Shown here: piece by piece, positions 25,441-33,286 of the stretch | Layout of the letters: every line of letters starts with the position of its first letter | Numbering within the stretch: the stretch's first letter is position 1 | NCBI RefSeq assembly: GCF_014648435.1 | Contig: NZ_BMRC01000004.1 | Coordinates: 124,001 to 188,000 of the forward strand | Direction: 5' to 3' | From: Nonomuraea spiralis | GTDB taxonomy: Bacteria > Actinomycetota > Actinomycetes > Streptosporangiales > Streptosporangiaceae | DNA: 64,000 nt | Translations under genes and position numbers: made by a program | Notes under the pieces: generated by a model | Told to the model about the DNA's origin: nothing | What the model saw: the letters and a program-made list of their open reading frames with translations, nothing else | Databases searched by the model: none

Positions 25441-25794
25441 TCAGTCCTGGGTGAAACGCCGGACCTCGCCGGCGAAGGGGGCCAGGCCGTTCGTCATCAG
25501 GCCGGCCATCTGGGCGGCGAGGTCCTCGGCGGCGGCGCCCGCGGCGGCGAGTACGGCCTCCGCCACGGCGTCGGCGCCGAGCCGCATGGCCCGTGGGTCG
25601 ATGCGCAGGCCGCCGAGCGCGCCGGTCGGCAACACCTCGGCCCGCACCTGGCCGTCGGCGGCCTCGCCCCGGCCGCGGACGGCGTCCAGGCTCTCCTGCA
25701 GCTTTTCCAGCGGGCGCACGTCGGCCTGGAACTGGGCGAGCAGGCCGCGCATCTCCTCGTCGAGGTAGGGGGTGGGGTCTTCCTGGGCGGTCAT
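25441..25794 (-). CDS. YbaB/EbfC-like small protein of a type VII-like cluster
   Basis: 117 residues. An N-terminal helix (YLDEEMRGLLAQFQADVRPLEKL) is followed by VRAEVLPTGALGGLRIDPRAMR and a long Ala-rich helix. This is the beta-strand plus helix pattern of the YbaB/EbfC family, in the form often found beside WXG100-like genes in actinomycetes. Nucleoid YbaB proteins bind DNA; the divergent versions near secretion genes may not. It is 17 bp downstream of the next gene's stop and certainly in the same operon. Confidence 0.65.
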   Translation of the reverse strand: MTAQEDPTPYLDEEMRGLLAQFQADVRPLEKLQESLDAVRGRGEAADGQVRAEVLPTGALGGLRIDPRAMRLGADAVAEAVLAAAGAAAEDLAAQMAGLMTNGLAPFAGEVRRFTQD

Positions 25795-25811
25795 CGGCTG
25801 GCTCCGGGGTG

Positions 25812-26195
25812 TCAGGTGGGCTTTGCGGTCTGCGGGGCGAGCTTGGGCGGGTCGGACACTTTCGGCAGGGATTCGATGGTTGCCCAGTTCGCGATGTCGA
25901 AGCTGGTCTTCATGTCGGCCAGGCGGTCGGCCACCGCGGGATAGACGTCACGCAGGGCGTTGACGTAGGTCTCGGCCTTCTTCAGGGCCGTGGAGTAGTT
26001 CTTCCTGAACGTGTTCCCGGTCTCGTCGGTGCCGGCGAAGTCGCCGAGCGCGGCCAGGGCGTCGAGGATCCGGCGGGTGTCCGTGGTCAGTTCGTTGTGT
26101 TCCGCGAGAAACGCGCCCGCCGCCTTGGTGAAGGTGCCGCCGCGGACATCGGTGATCGGCAGGCCGGGCGGTGCGGGTGGATCCGGAGTGGGCAT
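25812..26195 (-). CDS. WXG100-like / ESX-associated small helical protein
   Basis: 127 residues with a Pro-rich start (MPTPDPPAPPG). Two helices (FTKAAGAFLAEHNELTTDTRRILDALAALG and NYSTALKKAETYVNALRDVYPAVADRLADMK) are joined by DFAGTDETGNTFRKNY, where the GN-F turn stands in for WxG. Size and hairpin layout fit the ESX substrate superfamily, as in actinomycete proteins encoded with YbaB-like genes. GGAGGA lies 5 bases before the ATG. It is the first gene of the pair with the YbaB-like gene. Confidence 0.6.
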   Translation of the reverse strand: MPTPDPPAPPGLPITDVRGGTFTKAAGAFLAEHNELTTDTRRILDALAALGDFAGTDETGNTFRKNYSTALKKAETYVNALRDVYPAVADRLADMKTSFDIANWATIESLPKVSDPPKLAPQTAKPT

Positions 26196-26269
26196 GGCTT
26201 TCCTCCTGTCGGTACGCCGCCGCCGGAAAGGCGAGTTCCCTACAATACCGACAGGCTTACTGGGTTCGA

Positions 26270-26632
26270 CTATGGGGTGTGGACGGGGGCGAGGTCGGCG
26301 AAGATGCGGTAGTCGGAGATCAGGCCGTCGTCACGGGTACGCCAGATCGACACGGCCACGACGGCGGCCTCCTTCCCGTCGAGCCGCTGGTACGTCACCT
26401 CGGTCTCGGCGATGGTGTCGCCCTCGACCTGCCAGTCCCTGACGATCCGGTGCCGCAGGCCGCCGATGGTCGAGTAGAACGTCCGCAGCCCGGCGGCCAC
26501 GGCCTCGCGCCCCACCATGGGCTCGGCGTTGCCGAACACAAAGGTGGCGTCCTCGGCCAGGAGTTGCGCGAACTTGTCGGGGTCGAACGAGTCGACCGTG
26601 CGGAAAACGCGTCGTACCACCTCGTGGGACAT
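26270..26632 (-). CDS. SnoaL/SgcJ-like (NTF2-fold) protein
   Basis: 120 residues from ATG 26632; GAGGA lies 9 bases upstream, whereas the alternative ATG at 26641 is only one base from it. The NTF2 cone fold is visible in RTVDSFDPDKFAQLLAEDATFVFGN, GREAVAAGLRTFYSTIGGLRH and ETEVTYQRLDGKEAAVVAVSIWR. Relatives are cyclases, isomerases or ligand carriers of secondary metabolism, or stand-alone proteins of unknown role. No catalytic residue assignment is secure. No biosynthetic neighbours are present. Confidence 0.8.
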   Translation of the reverse strand: MSHEVVRRVFRTVDSFDPDKFAQLLAEDATFVFGNAEPMVGREAVAAGLRTFYSTIGGLRHRIVRDWQVEGDTIAETEVTYQRLDGKEAAVVAVSIWRTRDDGLISDYRIFADLAPVHTP

Positions 26633-26703
26633 GTCGATCATTCCTCACGTGTACGGGGTCGCTGCTGGGGACGATACGGGACGACGCGTTCCCTGACGAT
26701 GGG

Positions 26704-26973
26704 TCAGCCGGTGGCGGGGTCGGCCGGGGTCTCGTAGGAGATCGCGACGATCGCGCTGATGGCGAGGTTGTGCTCCCGGGCGCCGCCGGTCGCCGGGTCC
26801 GAGGACTCGACGGTGACCAGGGAGTCGCCTCTGCGGGTGACGTGGCCGGTGAAGGAGTCGCCGCTCAGCAGGCGTACCGAGATGACCCGGTTCTCGTGGC
26901 GGGCGTTGTCGAGAAGGGCGATCCAGGAGGTGGTGAGTCCGGTTCCGGGAGGTTCGAAAGGGTCTTGGGCCAT
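26704..26973 (-). CDS. Small protein with an Sm-like (LSm/Hfq-type) sequence pattern
   Basis: 89 residues from ATG 26973, with GGAAAG 5 bases upstream. After a Pro-rich start and one helix (TTSWIALLDNARHEN), the sequence RVISVRLLSGDSFTGHVTRR alternates hydrophobic residues with the Gly spacing of the Sm1 motif. NLAISAIVAIS near the end recalls the Sm2 motif (HAISTI in Hfq). Predicted strand order is helix then five strands, as in LSm proteins. Actinobacteria lack classical Hfq. The assignment rests on pattern reading only, and any other small barrel would look similar. Confidence 0.5.
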   Translation of the reverse strand: MAQDPFEPPGTGLTTSWIALLDNARHENRVISVRLLSGDSFTGHVTRRGDSLVTVESSDPATGGAREHNLAISAIVAISYETPADPATG

Positions 26974-27174
26974 AGTTCTTTCCTGCCCGACAGAAGAAGG
27001 AGAGAACGGCCGGATCGGCGACCTCACCAGCAGGCAAGGAGCCACCCACGCGCATCACGACATGTCACCCATCGGCACGAATTTCGTGTGAAGTCATGTG
27101 CGCTTCAGCAGCCCGTCATCAAGCGTCGATACCTTTCGACCCCTATCTGGAAGTTTGCTGCCAAGGGAAGCGTC

Positions 27175-28455
27175 ATGTCTCGTTCGTTCATCGCCGTGCT
27201 GGCCGTCGGCGCGGCCCTCGCCACCACCGTCGCCGCACCCGCCGACGCCGCCTCGGGGCGTCAGCCGCGCATCCTGTCCGACGTGACGCTGCCCGCCCCC
27301 GACCTGGCCGCCTTCGAGCCGGGCGTCGTCAAGGACTCGCGCGGCGTCAAGCTGGGCGGCGTCGGCAGCGGCCTGTTCCCGGCCCGTCGTTCCGGCGAGT
27401 ACTGGATGGTCACCGACCGCGGCCCGAACGGTGAGCCCAAGGTCAACGGGGAGAAGCGGCGCACGTTCCCGCTGCCCGAGTTCGCGCCCGCGATCGTCCG
27501 CGTCGCCGTACGGCACGACACGGCGCGCATCGTGGAGAGCATCCCGCTGAAGACCTCCGACGGCACCCCGATCACCGGCCTGTCCAACCAGCCCGGCCAC
27601 GACGAGACCCCCTACACCTGGGACGGCCTGACGCAGCTCCCGTACGACCCGAACGGCCTGGACACCGAGGACATCGTCACCGACGGCCGCGGCGGCTTCT
27701 GGCTGGTCGAGGAGTACTCCCCGTCGCTGCTCCACGTGGCGGGCGACGGCCGCGTCCTCGCCAGGTACGTCCCCAAGGGCCTGAACCTCACGGGCACCGG
27801 CTACCCGGTCCACGAGACGCTGCCCGCGATCTTCGCCACCCGGCAGCAGAACCGCGGCATCGAGGCGCTCGGCGTCTCCCAGTCCGAACGCGCCCTGTAC
27901 CTGGCCGTGCAGAGCCCGCTCGCCAACCCCGACAAGAAGACCGGCAAGGCCTCGAACACCGCCCGCATCCTGCGCGTGGACCTGCGTACCGGCCGCCCGA
28001 CCGGCGAGTGGGCCTACACCATGGAGAACGTGGCCACCTTCGACCCGGCGGCCGAGCAGGGCGACATGAAGATCTCCGCCCTGAACGTGCTGAGCCCCGG
28101 CCGCCTGCTGCTCCAGGAACGCACCGACGCCGTGGCCCGCCTCTACACCGTCGACCTGCGCAGGGCGACCAACCTGCTCGGCGGCCCGCACGACGACCCG
28201 GCCACCACGCCCTCGCTGGAGGCGTCGCTGCCGGCGAACGTCACCGTCGCGCCCAAGGCGCTCGCCGTGGACCTGGCGGCGATCCCCGGCCTGCCCGGCA
28301 AGATCGAGGGCGTGGCGCTGCTCGACCCGGTGACGCTCGCCATCGCCAACGACAACGACTTCGGCCTTGGCACCTTCGACGCCGACGGCCGCCTGGTCGA
28401 CTCCGGCGTGACCAGCCGGATCCTGACGATCCGCCTGGCCAAGCCGCTCTTCTGA
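27175..28455 (+). CDS. Secreted esterase-like phytase-family protein
   Basis: 426 residues from ATG 27175, with GGGAAG 5 bases upstream. A signal peptide (MSRSFIAVLAVGAALATTVAAPADA) precedes a beta-propeller-like domain of the phytase-like esterase family (PF13449). Its marks are LGGVGSGLFPARRSGEYWMVTDRGPNGEPK, DTEDIVTDGRGGFWLVEEYSPS and the closing KIEGVALLDPVTLAIANDNDF. Such proteins are exported, and their phosphoesterase activity is assumed rather than shown. It stands alone, between the accessory region and the xylose operon. Confidence 0.88.
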   Translation: MSRSFIAVLAVGAALATTVAAPADAASGRQPRILSDVTLPAPDLAAFEPGVVKDSRGVKLGGVGSGLFPARRSGEYWMVTDRGPNGEPKVNGEKRRTFPLPEFAPAIVRVAVRHDTARIVESIPLKTSDGTPITGLSNQPGHDETPYTWDGLTQLPYDPNGLDTEDIVTDGRGGFWLVEEYSPSLLHVAGDGRVLARYVPKGLNLTGTGYPVHETLPAIFATRQQNRGIEALGVSQSERALYLAVQSPLANPDKKTGKASNTARILRVDLRTGRPTGEWAYTMENVATFDPAAEQGDMKISALNVLSPGRLLLQERTDAVARLYTVDLRRATNLLGGPHDDPATTPSLEASLPANVTVAPKALAVDLAAIPGLPGKIEGVALLDPVTLAIANDNDFGLGTFDADGRLVDSGVTSRILTIRLAKPLF

Positions 28456-28483
28456 ACCCTCCTCGACGGGACGGGTCCCGGCG

Positions 28484-29587
28484 TCAGGACAACGTGCTCG
28501 CGTACGGGTCCCAGCCGCCGGGCAGGAGCTCAGGAGCCGTCACGGCCGAGGTGACCGTACGGAACTCGGCGCGTTCGCCCGACTCGGTGATGGCCTCCAT
28601 GAGCTCCAGCACGTGCAGCGTCAGCTCGCCCGAGGCCCGGTGCGGCGTGCCCGCGCGCAGCGACCGGGCCAGGTCGAGCACGCCGACGCCGCGCCCGGCC
28701 GTGCTCTCGGCGACGGGCACCTCCCGCCAGTCGGCGTCGTGCGGGCCGCGGACGAGCAGCGGGCCGCCGAAGGTGTTGGGGTCGGGCAGCAGCAGGGCGC
28801 CTTCGGTGCCGATGACCTCGATCAGCTTGCGGCCGACGGGCGAGTCGAAGCTGAAGGTCGCGGTGGCGGTGGCCGTGCCGGGGAAGTCCAGCAGGGCGTT
28901 GACGTGGGTGGGGACGTCCACGGGGAACAGCGTGCCGGCCTTGGGCCCCGAGCCGACGACGCGCTCGGCGCGCGCCCTGCGCGTACTGCCCGCGACCCGG
29001 GCGACCGGGCCGAGCAGGGAGACGAGCGCGGTCAGGTAGTAGGGGCCCATGTCGAACAGCGGGCCGCCGCCGGGCCGGTAGTAGAACTCGGGATCGGGGT
29101 GCCAGGACTCCGGGCCCAGGTTCTGGAACGCGACGGTGACCGCCACCGGCTCACCGATCAGACCGGAGCGCAGGGTGTGCGCGGCCGTCTGGAGGCCGGG
29201 GCCGAGGAAGGTGTCGGGGGCGCCGCCGACGCGAAGTCCGCGGTTCGCGGCCTCGGCCATGACCTTGGCCGCTTCGTCCAGGTTCAGGGCGAGCGGCTTC
29301 TCGCCGTACACGTGTTTGCCGGCGCGCAGGGACTCCAGCGCGACGGCCGCGTGCGCGGCCGGGACCGTCAGGTTGACCACGATCTCGACCTCGGGCAGGG
29401 CGAGGATCTCGGCCAGGCTGCCCGAGGCGGGCACGCCGTGCTCGCGGGCCGCGGCGGCGGCCCGGCCGGCGTCGAGGTCGGCGACGCCGAGCACCCGCAC
29501 GTCGGGGAAGGCGGTGAGGTTGCGCAGGTACTGGCCGCTGATCACCCCGGCGCCGACGACGGCGACGCCGACGGGTCCGCCGTTCAT
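28484..29587 (-). CDS. Gfo/Idh/MocA-family NAD(P)-dependent sugar oxidoreductase
   Basis: 367 residues from ATG 29587, overlapping the upstream stop (ATGA). The Rossmann fold starts GVAVVGAGVISGQYL, and the family Glu-Lys-Pro motif is in GKHVYGEKPLALN (the Lys is catalytic). The C-terminal alpha/beta domain carries GPLFDMGPYYLTALV (Asp and Tyr near the substrate). The family oxidises or epimerises sugars, inositols or sugar alcohols. It is the third gene of the xylA operon, so a pentose or related sugar is the likely substrate. Confidence 0.92.
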   Translation of the reverse strand: MNGGPVGVAVVGAGVISGQYLRNLTAFPDVRVLGVADLDAGRAAAAAREHGVPASGSLAEILALPEVEIVVNLTVPAAHAAVALESLRAGKHVYGEKPLALNLDEAAKVMAEAANRGLRVGGAPDTFLGPGLQTAAHTLRSGLIGEPVAVTVAFQNLGPESWHPDPEFYYRPGGGPLFDMGPYYLTALVSLLGPVARVAGSTRRARAERVVGSGPKAGTLFPVDVPTHVNALLDFPGTATATATFSFDSPVGRKLIEVIGTEGALLLPDPNTFGGPLLVRGPHDADWREVPVAESTAGRGVGVLDLARSLRAGTPHRASGELTLHVLELMEAITESGERAEFRTVTSAVTAPELLPGGWDPYASTLS

Positions 29588-30327
29588 GAGCCCTCCAGGC
29601 GGGTGAGGTGGGCGTGGCTGTCGGCGAGGGCGGTGAACAGGTCGGTCGCGCACGTGTCGAGCTCGACGATGCGCCAGGCGTCCGGCGCGGCGGCCAGGAT
29701 CTCGGGCACGGGCATCGCCCCCGCCCCGACCGCCGTGTGCGGCTCGCCCTTGACGACCGGCCCGTCCTTGACGTGCAACGCCCGCGTACGACCGGCCAGG
29801 CGGCCGAGCAGGGCGGGCACGTCCGCGCCGCCCACGGCCGCCCAGTACGTGTCGATCTCCAGGAACACCTCGGGGGCGAGCAGGTCGGCCAGCACCTCGA
29901 TGGCGTGGCGGCCGTCGATCCTGGGCTCGATCTCCCACCAGTGGTTGTGGTAGCCGAGGCGCATGCCGTGCCCGGCCGCCTGTTCGGCCAGGCCGTTCAG
30001 CAGGTCGGCGGTGCGCGCGAGGCCGTCGCGGGTGGTGAACTCGGCCTCCGGGATGCCACCGGGGATGATCACCAGGTCGGCGCCGACCGTGGCGACGGCG
30101 TCGAGGACCTCCGCGGGCTCCCGGTCGAGCAGCGCGTACGCGTGCGTGCTGGACACCGCGAGGCCCAGGTCGTCGATCACCCGGCGGAAACCCTCGGGGT
30201 CGGCGGTCGGGTCGAAGGGCTCGACGGCGCCGTAGCCGATGGCGGCGATGCGCTCCAGCGTGCCGTCGCGGTCGGCGGCGAGCTGGTCCCGGACGGTGTA
30301 GAGCTGGACGCTGATGGGCCGGGTCAT
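29584..30327 (-). CDS. Sugar phosphate isomerase/epimerase (xylose isomerase-like TIM barrel)
   Basis: 247 residues from ATG 30327, overlapping the xylA stop (ATGA). [16 protein letters not shown] is the usual N-terminus of the IolE/AP endonuclease-2 group. Metal ligands are suggested by [18 protein letters not shown] (His), VFLEIDTYW (Asp), RALHVKDG (His) and WRIVELD (Glu). It is probably a ketose 3-epimerase or isomerase. The surrounding genes suggest a non-phosphorylated sugar or an oxidised derivative made by the Gfo/Idh partner. Confidence 0.9.
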   Translation of the reverse strand: MTRPISVQLYTVRDQLAADRDGTLERIAAIGYGAVEPFDPTADPEGFRRVIDDLGLAVSSTHAYALLDREPAEVLDAVATVGADLVIIPGGIPEAEFTTRDGLARTADLLNGLAEQAAGHGMRLGYHNHWWEIEPRIDGRHAIEVLADLLAPEVFLEIDTYWAAVGGADVPALLGRLAGRTRALHVKDGPVVKGEPHTAVGAGAMPVPEILAAAPDAWRIVELDTCATDLFTALADSHAHLTRLEGS

Positions 30328-31475
30328 CCACGGACCCCCATGAGGTGCTCCAGCGCGAGCTGGTTGAGCCGGGTGAAGTGGAAGCCGCGCCGGGCCGCCG
30401 CCTCGTGGTCGAAGTCGTCGCCCGCCAGGTCCTGCCAGGTCTCGCCCGGGGCGAGCGTGGGTTGTGCCAGCTCGTCCACGCGGGAGGCGCGCAGCGCCTC
30501 CTGGACCTCGGGGTCGGCGCGGAAGGCGCGCGACCTGTCCTTCAGGATCAGGTACGTGCGCATGTTCGCGGCGGCCGAGTCCCACACGTCGTCGGGGTCC
30601 TCGGTGCGCAGCGGCTTGTAGTCGAAGTGCCGTGGGCCGTCGTAGCCGCCGTTCTCCAGCAGGTCGACCAGGAAGAAGGCGCTCTTGAGGTCGCCGTGGC
30701 CGAAGATCAGGTCCTGGTCGTACTTGGGGCCGTGCTGGCCGTTGAGGTCGATGTGGAACAGCTTGCCGTGCCAGAGGGCCTGGGCGATGCCGTGGACGAA
30801 GTTCAGCCCGGCCATCTGCTCGTGGCCGACCTCCGGGTTGAGACCCACCATCTCGGGGTGTTCCAGGTCGTTGATGAGCGCCAGGGCGTGGCCGATGGTG
30901 GGCAACAGGATGTCGCCGCGCGGCTCGTTGGGCTTGGGCTCCAGGGCGAAGCGCAGGTCGTAGCCGCGGTCGAGGACGTACTGGCAGAGCAGGTCCAGGC
31001 CCTCCTTGTAGCGGTCGAGGGCCGCCTTGACGTCCTTCGCGGCGTCGGACTCGGCGCCCTCGCGGCCGCCCCAGCACACGTACGTGGTCGCGCCGAGCGA
31101 GGCGGCCAGGTCGATGTTGCGGATGACCTTGCGCAGGGCGTACCGGCGGACGTCGCGGTCGTTGCTGGTGAAGGCGCCGTCCTTGAACACCGGGTGGGTG
31201 AACAGGTTCGTGGTGGCCATCGGGACCTTCATCCCGGTCTCGTCCAGCGCCTTGCGGAAGACGGCGATCGCCTTGTCCCGGTCGGGCTCGACGGCCAGCA
31301 GGTCGTCGTCGTGGAAGGTGACGCCGTACGCGCCGAGCTCGGCCAGGCGGTGCACGCTCTCGACCGGGTCGAGCGGAGGACGGCTCGCGTCGCCGAACGG
31401 GTCGCGGGCCTGCCAGCCCACCGTCCAGAGTCCGAAGGTGAAGCGATCGGCAGGTGTGGGAGTGAAGGATGGCAT
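30324..31475 (-). CDS. xylA: Xylose isomerase
   Basis: 383 residues, the length of Streptomyces enzymes. The catalytic pair is His55 and Asp58 in [12 protein letters not shown]. The metal and substrate residues appear in [34 protein letters not shown] and [15 protein letters not shown]. It interconverts D-xylose and D-xylulose (and glucose/fructose) with Mg or Co. It is the first gene of a tightly coupled operon and divergent from a ROK-family regulator across 56 bp that carry two CATAATC direct repeats. Xylulokinase is not nearby. Confidence 0.97.
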   Translation of the reverse strand: MPSFTPTPADRFTFGLWTVGWQARDPFGDASRPPLDPVESVHRLAELGAYGVTFHDDDLLAVEPDRDKAIAVFRKALDETGMKVPMATTNLFTHPVFKDGAFTSNDRDVRRYALRKVIRNIDLAASLGATTYVCWGGREGAESDAAKDVKAALDRYKEGLDLLCQYVLDRGYDLRFALEPKPNEPRGDILLPTIGHALALINDLEHPEMVGLNPEVGHEQMAGLNFVHGIAQALWHGKLFHIDLNGQHGPKYDQDLIFGHGDLKSAFFLVDLLENGGYDGPRHFDYKPLRTEDPDDVWDSAAANMRTYLILKDRSRAFRADPEVQEALRASRVDELAQPTLAPGETWQDLAGDDFDHEAAARRGFHFTRLNQLALEHLMGVRG

Positions 31476-31531
31476 TGTGGGCGTCCCCTACCTTTAGTCC
31501 ATAATCTGCACATAATCCTGAGGAGGCACGC
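31476..31531. promoter_or_regulatory. Shared xylA/ROK regulator control region with tandem CATAATC repeats
   Basis: The 56-bp gap is AT-rich for this genome. CATAATC occurs at 31500-31506 and again at 31511-31517, one helical turn (11 bp) apart, between the two start codons. The repeats lie where the xylA promoter should be, so a regulator bound here could block it. GAGGAGG at 31520-31526 is the ribosome binding site of the ROK gene. The operator role is inference. Confidence 0.6.
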
Positions 31532-32677
31532 ATGGCGGCGTCAAGGGGGGTCCGGCATGATTCCATGCGTGCCCGAAATCTGGCCGTGGTACTCCAGGCC
31601 GTCCACCGTGACGGGCCGCTCACCAGGGCCGGGCTGGCCGAGCTCACCGGGCTGACCAAGACCACCGTGTCCAGCCTGGTCGGGGCCCTGCTGGAGGCCG
31701 GGGCGGTGAGCGAGTCGGGCGCCGTGCGCGACGGCGAGCGCGGGCGGCCCGGGGTCGCCGTGGCGCTGAGCGGGCATCGCGTGGCGGCGCTCGGGCTGGA
31801 GGTCAACATCGACTACCTGGCCGCCTGCGTGGTCGACCTCACCCGGTCCGTACGCCTGCGCCGCACCCGCCCGGCCGACAACCGCGGCTCCGACCCGGCA
31901 GAAGTGCTCCAAAGGCTGCGCGACCTGGTGAAGGAGGTCACCGCCGAAGCAGAGGGGGCCGGGCTGCGGATCATCGGCGCCGCCCTGGCCGTGCCCGGCA
32001 CGGTCGAGGGCGACCTGCTGCGCAACGCCCCCCACCTGGGCTGGCGGGACGTACGGGTGGCCGACCTGCTCGACCTGCCGTGCGCGGTCGACAACGAGGC
32101 GAACCTGGCGGCGCTCGGCGAACTGTGGTTCGGCTCGGGGGCGGCCGACTTCCTCTACGTCTCCGGCGAGATCGGCGTCGGCGCCGGGCTGGTCGTGGAC
32201 GGGACGGTGTTCAGGGGCACGTACGGGCTGGCCGGCGAGCTCGGCCACGTCGTCGTGACCCCGGACGGCCCCGCCTGCCGGTGCGGCGGGCGGGGTTGCC
32301 TGGAGGTGTACGCGGGCCAGGACGCCCTGCTCGGCGAGCTGGACTCGGTCGCCACCCTGGTGACCGCGCTGGCCGAGGGCGACCGGCGCGCACTGGACGC
32401 CTGCGGACGGGCCGGGGACGCGCTGGGGGTGGCGCTCACCTCGGCGGTGCACCTGCTCGACCCCGGCAGGATCGTGCTGGGCGGGATCTTCGCGCCGCTG
32501 TTCCCATGGCTGGAGTCATCGGTACGCGGCGCCCTGGCGGCCCGGCTGCGGCAGATGCGCGGCACGCCGCCCGCCCTGGCGGTCTCGGCCAACGGCGCCG
32601 ACGCGGCCGTGCTCGGGGCCGCCGGTCTGATCATCCAGCGGATCGTCGCCGATCCCGCGGACGTGCTGGGCCTGTGA
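31532..32677 (+). CDS. ROK-family transcriptional repressor (XylR-like)
   Basis: 381 residues from ATG 31532. The N-terminal winged helix has GPLTRAGLAELTGLTKTTVSSLVGALLEAG (about residues 30-59). The ROK domain follows, with the sugar-binding VDNEANLAALGELWFG and the zinc motif CRCGGRGCLEVYAG. This fusion of a DNA-binding domain to a sugar-kinase-like domain is typical of XylR/NagC repressors that release DNA on binding their sugar. Divergence from xylA makes it the likely repressor of that operon. Confidence 0.92.
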   Translation: MAASRGVRHDSMRARNLAVVLQAVHRDGPLTRAGLAELTGLTKTTVSSLVGALLEAGAVSESGAVRDGERGRPGVAVALSGHRVAALGLEVNIDYLAACVVDLTRSVRLRRTRPADNRGSDPAEVLQRLRDLVKEVTAEAEGAGLRIIGAALAVPGTVEGDLLRNAPHLGWRDVRVADLLDLPCAVDNEANLAALGELWFGSGAADFLYVSGEIGVGAGLVVDGTVFRGTYGLAGELGHVVVTPDGPACRCGGRGCLEVYAGQDALLGELDSVATLVTALAEGDRRALDACGRAGDALGVALTSAVHLLDPGRIVLGGIFAPLFPWLESSVRGALAARLRQMRGTPPALAVSANGADAAVLGAAGLIIQRIVADPADVLGL

Positions 32678-32680
32678 GGG

Positions 32681-33196
32681 TCAGTAGTAGCCCTTGTTCC
32701 CGTCGACCAGCTCTCTGACGATGTCGAGGTGGCCGGCGTGCCTGGCCGTCTCCTCGACCATGTGGATCAGCACCCAGCGCAGCGAGGACGCCGCCGACCG
32801 GAAGTCGGGGTGCTTGCCGACGTCGTCGAGCGAGTGGGCGGCCACGATCTCGTTGGAGCGCTCGCACTGCTTGGCGTAGTCGTCGAGGAGCTGGGCCAGC
32901 GTGACGCCCTCGACCAGCATGTCGGCGTCCTCGGGCTCCTCCAGGAACTGCGGGTTGCCCTCTGAGCTGCCGCCCAGGAAGAGCACCTCGAACCAGCAGT
33001 GCTCGGTCCAGCGCATGTGGGAGATCAGCCCGGCCATCGTCATCAGCGGCGAGCTGGGCAGGACGACACGGTGGGCGTCCGCCTCGGACAGGCCCTCGCA
33101 CTTCCAGTGGGCGATCGCGCGCTGCATGTCCAGCCAGCCGACGAGCTGGGTACGTTCGTCGGCCACGAAAGGCGGACGTACACGAGAAGGCGTCAT
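32681..33196 (-). CDS. DinB-family protein (DUF664-like)
   Basis: 171 residues. The four-helix DinB fold is indicated by the three spaced histidines, in ISHMRWTEHCWFE near residue 60 and VEETARHAGHLDIVRELVDG near the end, which bind a divalent metal. The subgroup (DUF664) is common in actinomycetes. Some relatives are thiol-dependent S-transferases; no substrate is known here. The 3' end is 4 bp from the convergent ROK gene stop. Confidence 0.88.
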   Translation of the reverse strand: MTPSRVRPPFVADERTQLVGWLDMQRAIAHWKCEGLSEADAHRVVLPSSPLMTMAGLISHMRWTEHCWFEVLFLGGSSEGNPQFLEEPEDADMLVEGVTLAQLLDDYAKQCERSNEIVAAHSLDDVGKHPDFRSAASSLRWVLIHMVEETARHAGHLDIVRELVDGNKGYY

Positions 33197-33286
33197 GGGC
33201 GCCGAGGCTACTTCAGGCCCGTCCGGCAACGCACCGTATTTTCCGCTGGTTGGCGCAGAAGCCCGGCGAGCCACGACAATGGCGCG

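Noticed and set aside
24503..25768. Longer plus-strand frame overlapping the 302-residue gene
   Set aside because: Arg-rich shadow in another frame; the frame from GTG 24510 has a ribosome binding site and normal protein composition.
14106..27000. Search by eye for a second copy of the tRNA-Pro 3' end as an attachment site
   Set aside because: No obvious repeat of TTCAAATCCCGCCACCCCGA was seen in the window and there is no integrase, so an intact integrative element is not claimed.
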